From assembly GCA_021792135.1 (NCBI GenBank), contig JAJYVF010000005.1, positions 124,001 through 188,000 of the forward strand: 64,000 nt of DNA, read 5' to 3'. Within the stretch, counting starts at the first letter, position 1, and each line of letters starts with the position of its first letter. The notes under the pieces are model-generated. The model worked only from the letters and a program-made list of their open reading frames with translations, was not told the DNA's origin and searched no databases. The DNA is from Acidobacteriota bacterium (lineage in GTDB: Bacteria > Acidobacteriota > Terriglobia > Terriglobales > Acidobacteriaceae). Shown here in pieces: positions 33,371 to 42,410 of the stretch. Position numbers and translations under genes: made by a program.

Positions 33371-34987
33371 CTATGAGTTCGCCTTCGGCAGCGTGACATT
33401 GTCCGCCTGGGGCAGATGCGTATCGGCCACCGGCTCGCTGTAGCGGACCGCGAAGTTCTTCACCTGGTGCAGCGAGAAGGCCGGCGTATTTCCGGCATTC
33501 TGCGTCCGGATGCGGAAGAATTCCGCGCCATCGACATCCTCGAGATAAATGGCCGGGCGGGCATCGGCGGCTTCGGTCTGGAGCCGGACGTTGCTCATGG
33601 AGAGTCCCTTCATGTGGCGCACGTAAAAACCAAAGGCGGGCATCGGACCGAACATCCTCGGCTCGGGGTATTTGTCTTCGTATTCCGGGGGATGAATGGC
33701 GGCCTGCTCGGCCGTGCCGCCGCCCTGGGCAACGATCAGGAGGTCGTGGATGCTGACGTCCTCGATCTGGTAGCCGGGAATACCGCTCAGGATGGAGGAG
33801 ATGGTGGAGGCGGTATTCCAGCAGACGATGTTGCCGATGTCGATGCGGCGCAGCGTCCCGACTTTGGTCGTCTCTTTGGGCCCGCGCAGGCGCGATCCGA
33901 GACGCAGAAAGAGCGGCGCGCTGCTGATATTGCGCATGGTGATGTTGTTGATGGCGACGTCTTCCAGCAGGGCGCCGTCCTCGGACTCGAGCGCGAATCC
34001 CTGACAACCCTCGAAGACGCAGTTGGAGATGGTGATGTTGATGAAGCCGCCGTTGGATTCCGTGCCGAACTTGATGCGGCCGGTATGAGGAATGTGTTCC
34101 TCGGGCGTGTATTTCTTCCACGTGCCGTCGATCACCGAGCCCAGCCGCCAGTATCCGGAAACGTAGCAGTTGGTGATGGTGACATTCTCGGTGGCGCGCG
34201 CGTAGCCCAGGCCGTAGGAGCTCTTGAGACAGATTCCGTCGTCCCAGGGCGAATTGACGGTGCAGTTGGAGACGCGGACGTTGCGGCAGCAGTCGATGTC
34301 CATGCCGTCGCGATTGGTGTCGATGATGAGGTTGTCGATGGTGAAGTTATCGACGCCGGTGGCCAGGATGCCGAACCATCCGCCCTGCAGGATGGAGAAA
34401 TCGCGCAGGATGACGTTGTGGCAGTTCTTCAACGAGATGGATTTGTTGCCGACGCCGGGATCCTCGGTCTTGGGACCCGGTCCGTAACCTTTACTGAGCC
34501 CTTTGCCGTAGATCAGGCCGGGACCCGTAATGGAGACATCCTGCAGACCCTCTCCCCAGATCAGGCTGTTGTGCCAGTGATTGTGGCCGTAATCCTGGTA
34601 GGCGTTCCACGGCGTATTCGGTTCGGCCGCATCGTACTGCGCGCCTTCGGCCGCGAGAATGGTCGCGCCGCGTTCGAGATGGAGTTCCACTTTGCTCTTC
34701 AGGCGGATGGAGAAGCAGGCGTAGGTACCCGCCGGGAAGAGGACCGAGCCGCCCCCGGCTGCGGCTGCGGCCTCAATCGCCTTATTGATCGCGGGGGTGT
34801 CAATCGTGGTGCCATCCCCTTTTGCGCCGTATTCCATCACGGAAAATGCCGGGAAGTGCCCGGATGACGTTTGCGCCGATGCCGGAGCCGCTGCGCAAAC
34901 GGCTCCCAGGGCCGCGCCGGTTACGCCGACTCCTGCCCGGCGGAAAAAATCTCTGCGTGAATCCGATCTCAGGTTCTCAGGGTCCAT
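33371..34987 (-). CDS. Tat-exported glycoside hydrolase family 28 enzyme
   Basis: Pectin-type glycosidase of 538 residues with a Tat signal (SRRDFFRRAGVGVTGAALGA). ATG 34987 is preceded by GAGGAG. After a short linker the fold starts with FSVMEYGAKGDGTTIDTPAI, the usual GH28 opening, and proceeds as a right-handed beta-helix: NRDGMDIDCCRNVRVSNC (NxD motif), WDDGICLKS (DD motif) and GRIKFGTESNGGF (RIK motif). The GHG motif that normally carries the catalytic His is not visible; GSVIDG occupies that region. It is therefore GH28 by fold, with a possibly altered mechanism or substrate such as a branched pectin backbone. Monocistronic; divergent from lutA. Confidence 0.88.
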   Translation of the reverse strand: MDPENLRSDSRRDFFRRAGVGVTGAALGAVCAAAPASAQTSSGHFPAFSVMEYGAKGDGTTIDTPAINKAIEAAAAAGGGSVLFPAGTYACFSIRLKSKVELHLERGATILAAEGAQYDAAEPNTPWNAYQDYGHNHWHNSLIWGEGLQDVSITGPGLIYGKGLSKGYGPGPKTEDPGVGNKSISLKNCHNVILRDFSILQGGWFGILATGVDNFTIDNLIIDTNRDGMDIDCCRNVRVSNCTVNSPWDDGICLKSSYGLGYARATENVTITNCYVSGYWRLGSVIDGTWKKYTPEEHIPHTGRIKFGTESNGGFINITISNCVFEGCQGFALESEDGALLEDVAINNITMRNISSAPLFLRLGSRLRGPKETTKVGTLRRIDIGNIVCWNTASTISSILSGIPGYQIEDVSIHDLLIVAQGGGTAEQAAIHPPEYEDKYPEPRMFGPMPAFGFYVRHMKGLSMSNVRLQTEAADARPAIYLEDVDGAEFFRIRTQNAGNTPAFSLHQVKNFAVRYSEPVADTHLPQADNVTLPKANS

Positions 34988-35115
34988 TCTTCTCCTCTGG
35001 CTGCGGCTTTTCGGCTCTGCCGTGCCGCACCAACACATTACGCGAGACGGATTTCCATTGGGAAATTTGTTTCGTTCGACCAGTTGTGATGGGATGATGG
35101 AAAGGTTCGGCAGCC

Positions 35116-35871
35116 GTGCGCATTTCGCTCTTCATTACGTGCTACAACGACACGCTCTTCCCTGCGACGGGCCAGGCCGTGGTGCGCCTGCTGGAACGGC
35201 TGGGCCATTCGATCGACTTTCCACTGGAACAGACCTGCTGCGGCCAGATGCATTACAACACCGGCTATCAGCAGGAGGCGATGCCGCTGATGCGCCGCTT
35301 CGTCCGCATCTTCCGGGAGGCGGAAGCGGTCTGCATTCCTTCCTCCTCCTGCATGGCCATGATCCGCGACCACTATCCGAAAATGGCCGCCGAGCAGAGT
35401 GACCCTGGGTTGCGAAGCGAGGTGGAGGAACTGCTGCCCCGCGTCTATGAGCTGAGCGAACTGCTGGTGAACCGCCTGGGCGTGGAAGACGTGGGCGCGT
35501 GGTTTCCGCACCGCGTGACCTACCACGCCAGCTGCCACTCGCAGCGCAGTCTGCATCTGGGCGATCTGCCGCTGCGGCTGCTGCGCAAAGTCCGGGGCAT
35601 CGATCTGGTGGATCTGCCAAACATCGACCGCTGTTGCGGCTTCGGCGGAACCTTTGCCGTGAAAATGGGCGATGTTTCGGCGGCGATGCTCGCCGAGAAG
35701 ATGCGCGACGTCGAAAATACTGCCGCGGAGGTGGTCACGGCTGTCGACAATTCCTGCCTGATGCATATCTTTGGCGGGCTGCATCGCGCGCGAGCCGGCG
35801 TGCGTGTGGCTCACCTTGCCGAGGTGCTGGCCTCAACGCAGGACGACGGCGCGCAGGAGGCCGGAGCGTGA
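35116..35871 (+). CDS. lutA: Lactate utilization protein A (Fe-S oxidoreductase subunit)
   Basis: LutA/LldE subunit of the LutABC L-lactate oxidising complex, 251 residues. It is a CCG-domain protein with both Cys-rich halves: FITCYNDTLFP, LEQTCCGQMHYNTGY, CIPSSSCMAMI, then TYHASCHSQR, DRCCGFGGTFAVK and DNSCLMHIFG. These ligands hold iron-sulfur centres and pass electrons from lactate oxidation. The start is a GTG at 35116; it is the only start that keeps the N-terminal strand MRISLFITCYND. First gene of a tight operon: its stop overlaps lutB (GTGA). No lctP-type permease or regulator gene is adjacent. Confidence 0.95.
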   Translation: MRISLFITCYNDTLFPATGQAVVRLLERLGHSIDFPLEQTCCGQMHYNTGYQQEAMPLMRRFVRIFREAEAVCIPSSSCMAMIRDHYPKMAAEQSDPGLRSEVEELLPRVYELSELLVNRLGVEDVGAWFPHRVTYHASCHSQRSLHLGDLPLRLLRKVRGIDLVDLPNIDRCCGFGGTFAVKMGDVSAAMLAEKMRDVENTAAEVVTAVDNSCLMHIFGGLHRARAGVRVAHLAEVLASTQDDGAQEAGA

Positions 35872-37313
35872 CCATCCGCGTGGGCGAGTCCGCCGAAGCG
35901 CCTCCGTTCCAGAAGGCAGCCTTGCCGCTGCTCGAAGACCCGCAGCTCCGGAAAAACGTCCGCCACGCGACAGACGTCATCCAGCGCAAACGAGGGCTGG
36001 TTGTGGCGGAGCAGACCGACTGGCAGGAGTTGCGCAACGCGGCCAGCGCGATCAAGGCCCATACGCTGCGGCATCTGGATCATTACCTGGTGCAATTTGA
36101 AAGGGCCTGCACCGCGGGGGGCGGTCAGGTTCACTGGGCTGCGGACGCCGATGAGGCCAATCGGATCATCGCCGGGCTGGTGAAGCAGTACGGCGGCAAT
36201 GAGGTCATCAAGATCAAGACGATGACTTCGGATGAAACCGGCTTGAACGAAGCGCTCGAGCGCGACGGCATCCGCGCCCATGAGACCGACCTCGCGGAGC
36301 TGATTATCCAGCTGGGGCGCGACCGTCCTTCCCACATCGTCGTCCCCGCCCTGCATAAGAACCGGAGTCAGGTCCGGGAGATTTTCCGCGAGCGCATGCA
36401 TCTGCCGGAACTTGGCGACCAGCCGGAAGACCTGACCGCCGCCGCGCGGCATTATCTGCGCGAGAAGTTCCTGAACGTAAAGATCGGCGTCTGTGGGGCA
36501 AATTTTCTGGTCGCCGAAACCGGCTCAGTCTGCATTGTGGAGTCCGAAGGCAACGGGCGTATGTGCCTCACGCTGCCCGATGTGCTGATCTCGCTGGCCG
36601 GCATCGAGAAGGTCATCCCGTTGTTCCAGGATCTGGAAGTCTTTCTGCAGCTGCTGCCCCGTTCGGCTACCGGCGAGCGCATGAACCCCTACAACTCGCT
36701 GTGGACCGGGGTCCACCCCGGCGACGGCCCAAAGCACTTTCATGTGGTGCTGCTCGATAATGGCCGGACCGGTATCCTGGCCGATGCTGAGGCCCGCCAG
36801 ACGCTGCAGTGCATCCGCTGCGCGGCCTGCCTGAACGCCTGCCCCGTCTACCGGCAGACGGGCGGCCATGCCTATGGATCGAGCTACTCGGGACCAATCG
36901 GCGCCATCGTTACTCCCCAGTTGCTCAACATGCGCCAGGGGCAGACGCTTCCCTATGCGTCGTCGCTGTGCGGGGCCTGCTACGAGGTCTGCCCCGTCAG
37001 GATCAATATCCCCGAGGTGCTGATCCACCTGCGGGGCCGTGTGGTGCGGGAGCAGAAGAGCACGCTCGATCCTGAAGCCCTGGCCATGAAGGCGGCGGCT
37101 GCCATCTTCACCAGCCGGACGCGTTTTGAGGCGGCGCAGCGCCTCGGCAGGCTGGGGCAGGCTCCCATGGTGTCGAAGGGATGGATGCGGAACCTTCCCG
37201 GCATGCTCGGGAACTGGACCCGCGTCCGAGATCTGCGCGCGCTGCCGCCGCAGACCTTCCGGGAATGGTGGAAGGCGCGGGAGAAAGCCGCAGGGAAAGG
37301 CAGCCATGCCTGA
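35868..37313 (+). CDS. lutB: Lactate utilization protein B (Fe-S protein)
   Basis: LutB/LldF subunit, 481 residues, normal length. The N-terminal LUD domain (about 50-290) includes KTMTSDETGLNEALE, FLVAETGSVCIVESEGNGR and FQDLEVFLQLLPRSATGE. The C-terminal ferredoxin-like part carries two 4Fe-4S motifs, CIRCAACLNACPVY and CGACYEVCPVRINIP. It should accept electrons in the lactate-to-pyruvate reaction. The GTG at 35868 overlaps the lutA stop by three bases, and the C-terminus overlaps lutC by eight bases, so all three are translated in a fixed ratio. Confidence 0.96.
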   Translation: MTIRVGESAEAPPFQKAALPLLEDPQLRKNVRHATDVIQRKRGLVVAEQTDWQELRNAASAIKAHTLRHLDHYLVQFERACTAGGGQVHWAADADEANRIIAGLVKQYGGNEVIKIKTMTSDETGLNEALERDGIRAHETDLAELIIQLGRDRPSHIVVPALHKNRSQVREIFRERMHLPELGDQPEDLTAAARHYLREKFLNVKIGVCGANFLVAETGSVCIVESEGNGRMCLTLPDVLISLAGIEKVIPLFQDLEVFLQLLPRSATGERMNPYNSLWTGVHPGDGPKHFHVVLLDNGRTGILADAEARQTLQCIRCAACLNACPVYRQTGGHAYGSSYSGPIGAIVTPQLLNMRQGQTLPYASSLCGACYEVCPVRINIPEVLIHLRGRVVREQKSTLDPEALAMKAAAAIFTSRTRFEAAQRLGRLGQAPMVSKGWMRNLPGMLGNWTRVRDLRALPPQTFREWWKAREKAAGKGSHA

Positions 37314-37947
37314 GACCCGCGAAGAGATCCTGGCGCGGATCCGCTCCGCACTGCGCGACGCAGGGGATCGAGAGGTTGCTGCGGAGCGCGCCGCGATTGC
37401 CCGGGGCTATATCCGGAGCGGGCATCTGGGCCCTGAAGCACGGCTGCATCTTTTCATGGACCGGCTGCGCGACTACGACGCGCATGTGGTCGAGACCAGC
37501 GCCGATTCCCTTCCCCGGACCATTGCCGCGCTGCTCGCCGAACACAACCAGAAGAAGGTGATTGCCGCCGCCGGGTTGCCGGAGGGGCTGCTTCCCGGGG
37601 AGCTTTCCTTCATCCCCGAGAAGCAGGCTGACATCCAGGACCTGAATGACTGCGACGGCATTGTCACGATTTGCACATCAGCGATTGCCGCTACCGGCAC
37701 CATCGTCCTGACCCACGGACCCGGCGAAGGCAGGCGCCGTCTGACCCTGCTGCCCGACCGGCACCTGTGCGTGGTCCGCGCCGAACAGGTGGTCGAAACG
37801 GTTCCCGAGGCCATCGAACGCCTGGGCGGGCTTGCTACCCATCCCCTCACCTTCATTTCCGGCCCCTCGGCGACGGCGGACATCGAGATGACACGCATTC
37901 GCGGCGTGCATGGCCCGCGCTTTCTTGAGGTGGTGCTGGTGCGCTGA
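37306..37947 (+). CDS. lutC: Lactate utilization protein C (LUD domain)
   Basis: LutC/LldG subunit, 213 residues, a single LUD domain. Diagnostic segments are NDCDGIVTICTSAIAATGTI, LTHGPGEGRRRLTLLPDRHL and SATADIEMTRIRGVHGPRFL, the latter close to the family consensus SATADIE-IRVxGVHGPR. The start ATG at 37306 lies inside the end of lutB. It completes the LutABC system for growth on L-lactate. A 272-base gap without recognised features follows before the pyrophosphatase gene. Confidence 0.95.
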   Translation: MPETREEILARIRSALRDAGDREVAAERAAIARGYIRSGHLGPEARLHLFMDRLRDYDAHVVETSADSLPRTIAALLAEHNQKKVIAAAGLPEGLLPGELSFIPEKQADIQDLNDCDGIVTICTSAIAATGTIVLTHGPGEGRRRLTLLPDRHLCVVRAEQVVETVPEAIERLGGLATHPLTFISGPSATADIEMTRIRGVHGPRFLEVVLVR

Positions 37948-38219
37948 AGGGGGCCGGCCGGGCTCTGAACGCCGAATTCCCGCCTCCCCGGAAAATATTT
38001 CCAACTATCCCCTTCCCAAACCCATAGCGAGAGAGGCAGAATACCTGGCTGGCAGTCAGAACCCCGCTGGCCCGTTACGGGAAGCAGTGGGGAATCCCTG
38101 TGTTTATCGTCACAGCCCCACGGTTTAACCCGCTGCTATCGTCGTGGGTCCTGTGGAAAAGGCTCTGGATGGCCCGGAACTGGACGCGGAGAGCGAATCA
38201 AGTTTGAAAGGGAGGGTTT

Positions 38220-40877
38220 GTGTCGGTCACAGCCTGGGTATGGTTTTTTCTTGCCGGGAGCGCTCTGTCGCTCGTCGTGGCGTGGTGGTTCACAGGAGAT
38301 GTGTCGGGTTCCGATGCCGGCACGTCGGCCATGCAGCAGATGGCCGCCCAGAGCCGACAAGCGGGCTCCGGAGGGCGTGCGAAGAGCAACCTGTTCTCCT
38401 GGCACTGGGGGAGATTCGCAAGCGTCATTGCCACACTGATGCTGCTCGGCGAAGGCGCAGCGTTTGCACAACCGGCGGAAAAGACTGGAGGCGAAGCGAA
38501 TCTGCAGCTCCCGGATTTGACGCAGGTCCACTTTCTGGGCATGGACGGCCACAGCCTCCTGCTGTACGGGCCTCTCTTCTGCATCCTGGGGATGATCTTC
38601 GGCCTCTTTATGTACGTTCACCTGAAGGGCCTGCCGGTGCACCGATCGATGCAGGAGGTGTCCCAACTGATCTGGGAGACCTGCAAAACCTATCTGATCA
38701 ACCAGGGGAAATTCCTGCTCCTCCTCTGGTCCTTCATCGCGGTCGTCATCCTCGTGTACTTTGCAGTGTTGCTTCACTTCAGTGCCGTGCGCGTGATCAT
38801 CATTCTTGCCTTCAGCGTGCTGGGCATGGCCGGCAGCTACTTTGTGGCGTGGTTCGGCATCCGGGTCAATACCCTGGCGAATTCGCGCGCCGCTTACGCT
38901 TCGCTGGGCGGCAATGCGTATCGCGCCTTCAGCATTCCGCTGAAGTCGGGCATGAGTATCGGCATGATGCTGATCTCGATCGAGCTGCTGATGATGTTCA
39001 GCATTATTCTCTTCGTCCCCGGAGATTATGCCGGACCGTGTTTCATCGGCTTCGCCATCGGCGAATCCCTCGGTGCGGCCACCCTCCGTCTGGCCGGCGG
39101 CATCTTCACCAAAATTGCCGACATCGGCGCCGACCTGATGAAGATTGTGTTCCATGTCAAAGAGGACGATGCCCGCAACCCGGGCGTGATTGCCGACTGC
39201 ACCGGTGACAATGCCGGCGATTCGGTCGGTCCCACCGCCGACGGTTTTGAGACTTATGGCGTGGTCCAGGTCGCCCTCATCGCATTCATCATTCTGGGCG
39301 CGAAGAATGCTGTCTCGGGTGTGCAATTGCTTGTATGGCTCTTTGCGGTTCGCGTGGCCATGCTGGTGGCCGCAGTTGCCGGCTATTACATCAACGGGAT
39401 CATTGCCAAAGCGCGATACGGCAAAGCGGAGCACTTCAACTTCGAATCGCCGCTCACCTCTCTCGTCTGGATCACTTCCATCGTAACCATTGCCGCCACC
39501 TACCCGGTCACCTACATCCTGCTTTCTGAGCTGGGCGGAGACCCCAGCCTCTGGTGGAAACTCGCGACCATCACTTCCTGCGGAACCGTGGCGGGTGCTC
39601 TCATTCCCGAGCTGGTGAAGGTGTTTACTTCAACCACTGCCCGCCACGTGAAAGAAGTGGTAGCGTCGGCAAGGGAAGGCGGAGCGGCCCTTGGACTCCT
39701 GTCCGGGTTCGTCTCCGGAAACTATTCCGCCTATTACCTGGGCCTGGCGGTAATCGTCCTGATGGCCCTGGGATACGGGGTGAGCACCCTGGGCTTCGAT
39801 CAGGTGGTTCTGGCCGCGCCGATGTTCGCCTTTGGCCTGGTTGCTTTCGGCTTCCTCGGCATGGGACCGGTGACCATTGCGGTCGATTCTTTCGGACCGG
39901 TGACGGATAACGCGCAGTCCATTTACGAACTGTCGCTCATCGAGAATGAGCCGGGCGTCGCTGAGGAAGTGAAAAGACAGTATGGCGTGGACGTGGATTT
40001 CGTGCGCGCCAAGAGAATGCTGGAGGCGGCGGATGGCGCGGGCAATACCTTCAAGGCCAGCGCCAAGCCCGTCCTGATTGGCACGGCCGTCGTCGGCGCC
40101 ACAACCCTGATCTTCGCCACCATCATGGCGCTGACCAACTCGCTTACCCAGAACGTTGACAAGCTCTCGCTGCTCCACGCTCCCTTCCTGCTCGGCCTGG
40201 TGACGGGAGGCGCGGTGATTTACTGGTTCAGCGGCGCTGCCACCCAGGCAGTGACCACAGGCGCTTACCGCGCCGTGGAATTCATCAAGAGAAACATGAA
40301 GATTGAAGGAGCTGAGAAAGCTTCCACCGAGGACAGCAAGAAGGTGGTGGCCATCTGCACCCGGTACGCGCAAAGCGGGATGCTGACCATCTTCATCTCG
40401 CTGTTTTTTGCGGCGCTGGCTTTTGCCTTTCTGGATCCTTTCTTCTTCATCGGCTATCTGATCTCCATTGCTGTGTTCGGACTCTACCAGGCCATCTTCA
40501 TGGCGAACGCCGGAGGAGCCTGGGACAACGCAAAAAAGATCGTCGAAGTCGAATTGCACGAAAAGGGAACGCCTCTGCACGAGGCGACGGTGGTGGGCGA
40601 CCTGGTGGGCGATCCGTTCAAGGACACGGCCTCCGTGGCGCTCAATCCGGTCATCAAGTTCACGACACTCTTTGGCCTGCTCGCAGTCGAGTTAGCGGTC
40701 CAACTGTCGACCACCAGCGCGACGCTGACGCACGTGCTGGCGGCGATCTTCTTCCTTGTATCCTTCTTCTTCGTTCACCGCTCGTTTTACGGCATGCGCA
40801 TCCGGAGCGACGAGTCCACCGGTATGTCTCATTCCGAACCAGAGCGTGATTTCAGCGCTGCTGGTGACTCCAGGTAA
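38220..40877 (+). CDS. hppA: Membrane-bound proton-translocating pyrophosphatase, divergent
   Basis: Integral membrane pyrophosphatase of 885 residues that couples PPi hydrolysis to ion pumping. GTG at 38220 has GGGAGGG upstream. About 16 membrane segments are visible. Family motifs: GGIFTKIADIGADLMK (about 293-308), EDDARNPGVIADCTGDNAG (the usual motif has IADNVGDNVGD), EVVASAREGGAALGLLSGF, FGPVTDNAQSIYELS (usual YGPIxDNAGGIAEMS), and C-terminal MANAGGAWDNAKKIVE with GDPFKDTASVALNPVIKF. Lys in GNTFKA (about residue 612) at the position that separates the two subfamilies suggests K+ independence, hence H+ pumping. An N-terminal insertion of about 70 residues contains a second signal-like hydrophobic stretch ending FAQPAEK. 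Several substitutions place it apart from the mainstream; ion specificity is therefore not certain. A strong terminator follows. Confidence 0.92.
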   Translation: MSVTAWVWFFLAGSALSLVVAWWFTGDVSGSDAGTSAMQQMAAQSRQAGSGGRAKSNLFSWHWGRFASVIATLMLLGEGAAFAQPAEKTGGEANLQLPDLTQVHFLGMDGHSLLLYGPLFCILGMIFGLFMYVHLKGLPVHRSMQEVSQLIWETCKTYLINQGKFLLLLWSFIAVVILVYFAVLLHFSAVRVIIILAFSVLGMAGSYFVAWFGIRVNTLANSRAAYASLGGNAYRAFSIPLKSGMSIGMMLISIELLMMFSIILFVPGDYAGPCFIGFAIGESLGAATLRLAGGIFTKIADIGADLMKIVFHVKEDDARNPGVIADCTGDNAGDSVGPTADGFETYGVVQVALIAFIILGAKNAVSGVQLLVWLFAVRVAMLVAAVAGYYINGIIAKARYGKAEHFNFESPLTSLVWITSIVTIAATYPVTYILLSELGGDPSLWWKLATITSCGTVAGALIPELVKVFTSTTARHVKEVVASAREGGAALGLLSGFVSGNYSAYYLGLAVIVLMALGYGVSTLGFDQVVLAAPMFAFGLVAFGFLGMGPVTIAVDSFGPVTDNAQSIYELSLIENEPGVAEEVKRQYGVDVDFVRAKRMLEAADGAGNTFKASAKPVLIGTAVVGATTLIFATIMALTNSLTQNVDKLSLLHAPFLLGLVTGGAVIYWFSGAATQAVTTGAYRAVEFIKRNMKIEGAEKASTEDSKKVVAICTRYAQSGMLTIFISLFFAALAFAFLDPFFFIGYLISIAVFGLYQAIFMANAGGAWDNAKKIVEVELHEKGTPLHEATVVGDLVGDPFKDTASVALNPVIKFTTLFGLLAVELAVQLSTTSATLTHVLAAIFFLVSFFFVHRSFYGMRIRSDESTGMSHSEPERDFSAAGDSR

Positions 40878-40895
40878 ACCCACCGAGAAAAGGAG

Positions 40896-40921
40896 GCCGC
40901 GGACAGGATTCCGTCCGCGGC
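40896..40921 (+). terminator. Hairpin downstream of hppA
   Basis: Perfect 9-base stem GCCGCGGAC / GTCCGCGGC around an 8-base loop, 18 bases after the hppA stop. It is followed by TTCCCC rather than a T-run, so it is a GC-rich terminator of the kind expected in this genome. It isolates hppA from the downstream ribH-nusB unit. Confidence 0.65.
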
Positions 40922-41009
40922 TTCCCCACCTTTCCGAAGTTCGCGCCCCATGGAGCTGCCTGGACCGCCAGGCCCCGCCAGGACAGCGAGTCCCTGATAC
41001 CCTCAAGAC

Positions 41010-41942
41010 ATGATTAAAGGCATTACCTGGATTCGTCCGGTGCCCTCTCCGGCTGACTTCGACCAGCTGGTGAGCTTCTTTTCGGCGCTGGGATTTCAGC
41101 CCGGCCGAAACTGGGACCAGCCCGCTGAGCGGCCGGGCGCCGCCAGCCGCGGGCGCCCGTTTCTGGCTCCCATCGGCAATCTGGAACTGATTGACGGCGA
41201 GCCGCCAACCCTGCAGACGCAGCTTCTGGTGGAGACAACTGAGCTGGACGCGGTGCATCAGGTGGCGGCACAATGGCTGGCGCAGCACAGCGCGGAAAAA
41301 CGGATCGGCTCGATAGAGGACACGCACTGGAAATCGCGCCTCTTCACCGTGGAACCCGCGCCGGGCTTCGTTGTCGCCTTCTGGGAATGGAGTGATCCGC
41401 TGCGCGGCAAGCCCATCGCACTGGAAGGCGATCTGAGCGCCGACCGCATGCGTTTTGCCATCGTGGTCTCCCGCTGGAACGCTGTCATTACCGATCGGCT
41501 GCTGCAGGGAGCGCTCGATGCCCTGCTGCGCAGTGGCGCCCGTCGGGATGATCTTCGGGTCATCCGCGTTCCAGGATCCTGGGAGATTCCGGCCGCGGCA
41601 CGGCAGAGTGCTGAGACCGGCGCTTTCGACGCCGTCATTACGCTGGGCTGTCTGCTGCGCGGCGAGACGGCCCACTACGAGGCCATCTACAACGAGGTCG
41701 CCCGCGGCATCGGCCAGTCGCAGCAGGAAACCGGCGTGCCGCATTCCTTCGGTGTGCTGACCTGCGACACGCTGGAGCAGGCGCTGGACCGGGCCGGCCT
41801 CAAGAGCGGCAACAAGGGTTTTGAAGCCGCCGCGGCCGCCATCGAAATGGCTTCCCTGCGGCGCAGGATCCGGGAGAAGTCTCAGGCAGCGCCCGCAGCA
41901 GCAGCGGCGGTACACGCGGACCCGGCAGGGCAACGCCGATGA
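41010..41942 (+). CDS. ribH: VOC domain fused to 6,7-dimethyl-8-ribityllumazine synthase
   Basis: Two-domain protein of 310 residues. Residues 1-140 look like a VOC/glyoxalase-type domain (IKGITWIRPVPSPADFDQLV, FSALGFQPGRNW, LFTVEPAPGFVVAFWEW). From Met147 a complete lumazine synthase follows: MRFAIVVSRWNAVITDRLLQ, IRVPGSWEIPAAARQSA, FDAVITLGCLLRGETAHYEA (catalytic His), VPHSFGVLTCDTLEQALDRA and GNKGFEAAAAAIEM. It makes the riboflavin precursor from a pyrimidine and 3,4-dihydroxybutanone phosphate. The ATG at 41010 lies in an open frame that continues into the enzyme without a break; an internal ATG at 41448 has no good ribosome site. The stop overlaps nusB, a common pairing in bacteria. The VOC part may be an inactive structural add-on or a second enzyme. 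Confidence 0.9.
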   Translation: MIKGITWIRPVPSPADFDQLVSFFSALGFQPGRNWDQPAERPGAASRGRPFLAPIGNLELIDGEPPTLQTQLLVETTELDAVHQVAAQWLAQHSAEKRIGSIEDTHWKSRLFTVEPAPGFVVAFWEWSDPLRGKPIALEGDLSADRMRFAIVVSRWNAVITDRLLQGALDALLRSGARRDDLRVIRVPGSWEIPAAARQSAETGAFDAVITLGCLLRGETAHYEAIYNEVARGIGQSQQETGVPHSFGVLTCDTLEQALDRAGLKSGNKGFEAAAAAIEMASLRRRIREKSQAAPAAAAAVHADPAGQRR

Positions 41943-42352
41943 CGCTCGTCGGCAAACGGCGCAAATCCCGCGAACTCGCCATGCAGATGCTTTTCCAGGC
42001 CGATCTGGGCAGGCAGAATCCCGACGAGGTTCGCAGGACCTTCTGGCAAGCTCGCGAAGAGGTGGACGCCTCTACCCGCGGTTTTGCCGAAGACCTGTTC
42101 CGCGTGGCCACCGCGCGTGAGGCGGAAATTGATGCGCTCCTGGTACAGCACTCGAAAAACTGGCGCCTCAGCCGTATGGCTGCCGTAGATCGGAACCTGC
42201 TGCGCATGGCCGTCGCCGAACTGCTCGCTTTTCCCGGCACACCGGCGCCCATCGTCATTGACGAAGCGCTGGAAATTGCCCGCCGCTACTCCGCGCCTGA
42301 GTCGATCGACTTTCTGAACGGCGTGCTCGATGCCATTGCAAGAAGCCGGTAA
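41939..42352 (+). CDS. nusB: Transcription antitermination factor NusB
   Basis: NusB of 137 residues, a small all-helical RNA-binding protein acting with NusE (S10) in antitermination of rRNA operons. Conserved elements are the Arg-rich start KRRKSRELAMQMLFQADL, LLVQHSKNWRLSRMAAVDRN, LLRMAVAELLAF and APIVIDEALEIARRYSAPES with FLNGVLDAIA. Start ATG 41939 overlaps the ribH stop (ATGA). The ribH-nusB order is widespread and likely reflects co-transcription. Confidence 0.96.
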   Translation: MTLVGKRRKSRELAMQMLFQADLGRQNPDEVRRTFWQAREEVDASTRGFAEDLFRVATAREAEIDALLVQHSKNWRLSRMAAVDRNLLRMAVAELLAFPGTPAPIVIDEALEIARRYSAPESIDFLNGVLDAIARSR

Positions 42353-42410
42353 CGGGCAGTCTCGGTGGACGCTCTCGCACCCCCGCCGCGATTATTCTGA
42401 TCGGGAACTC

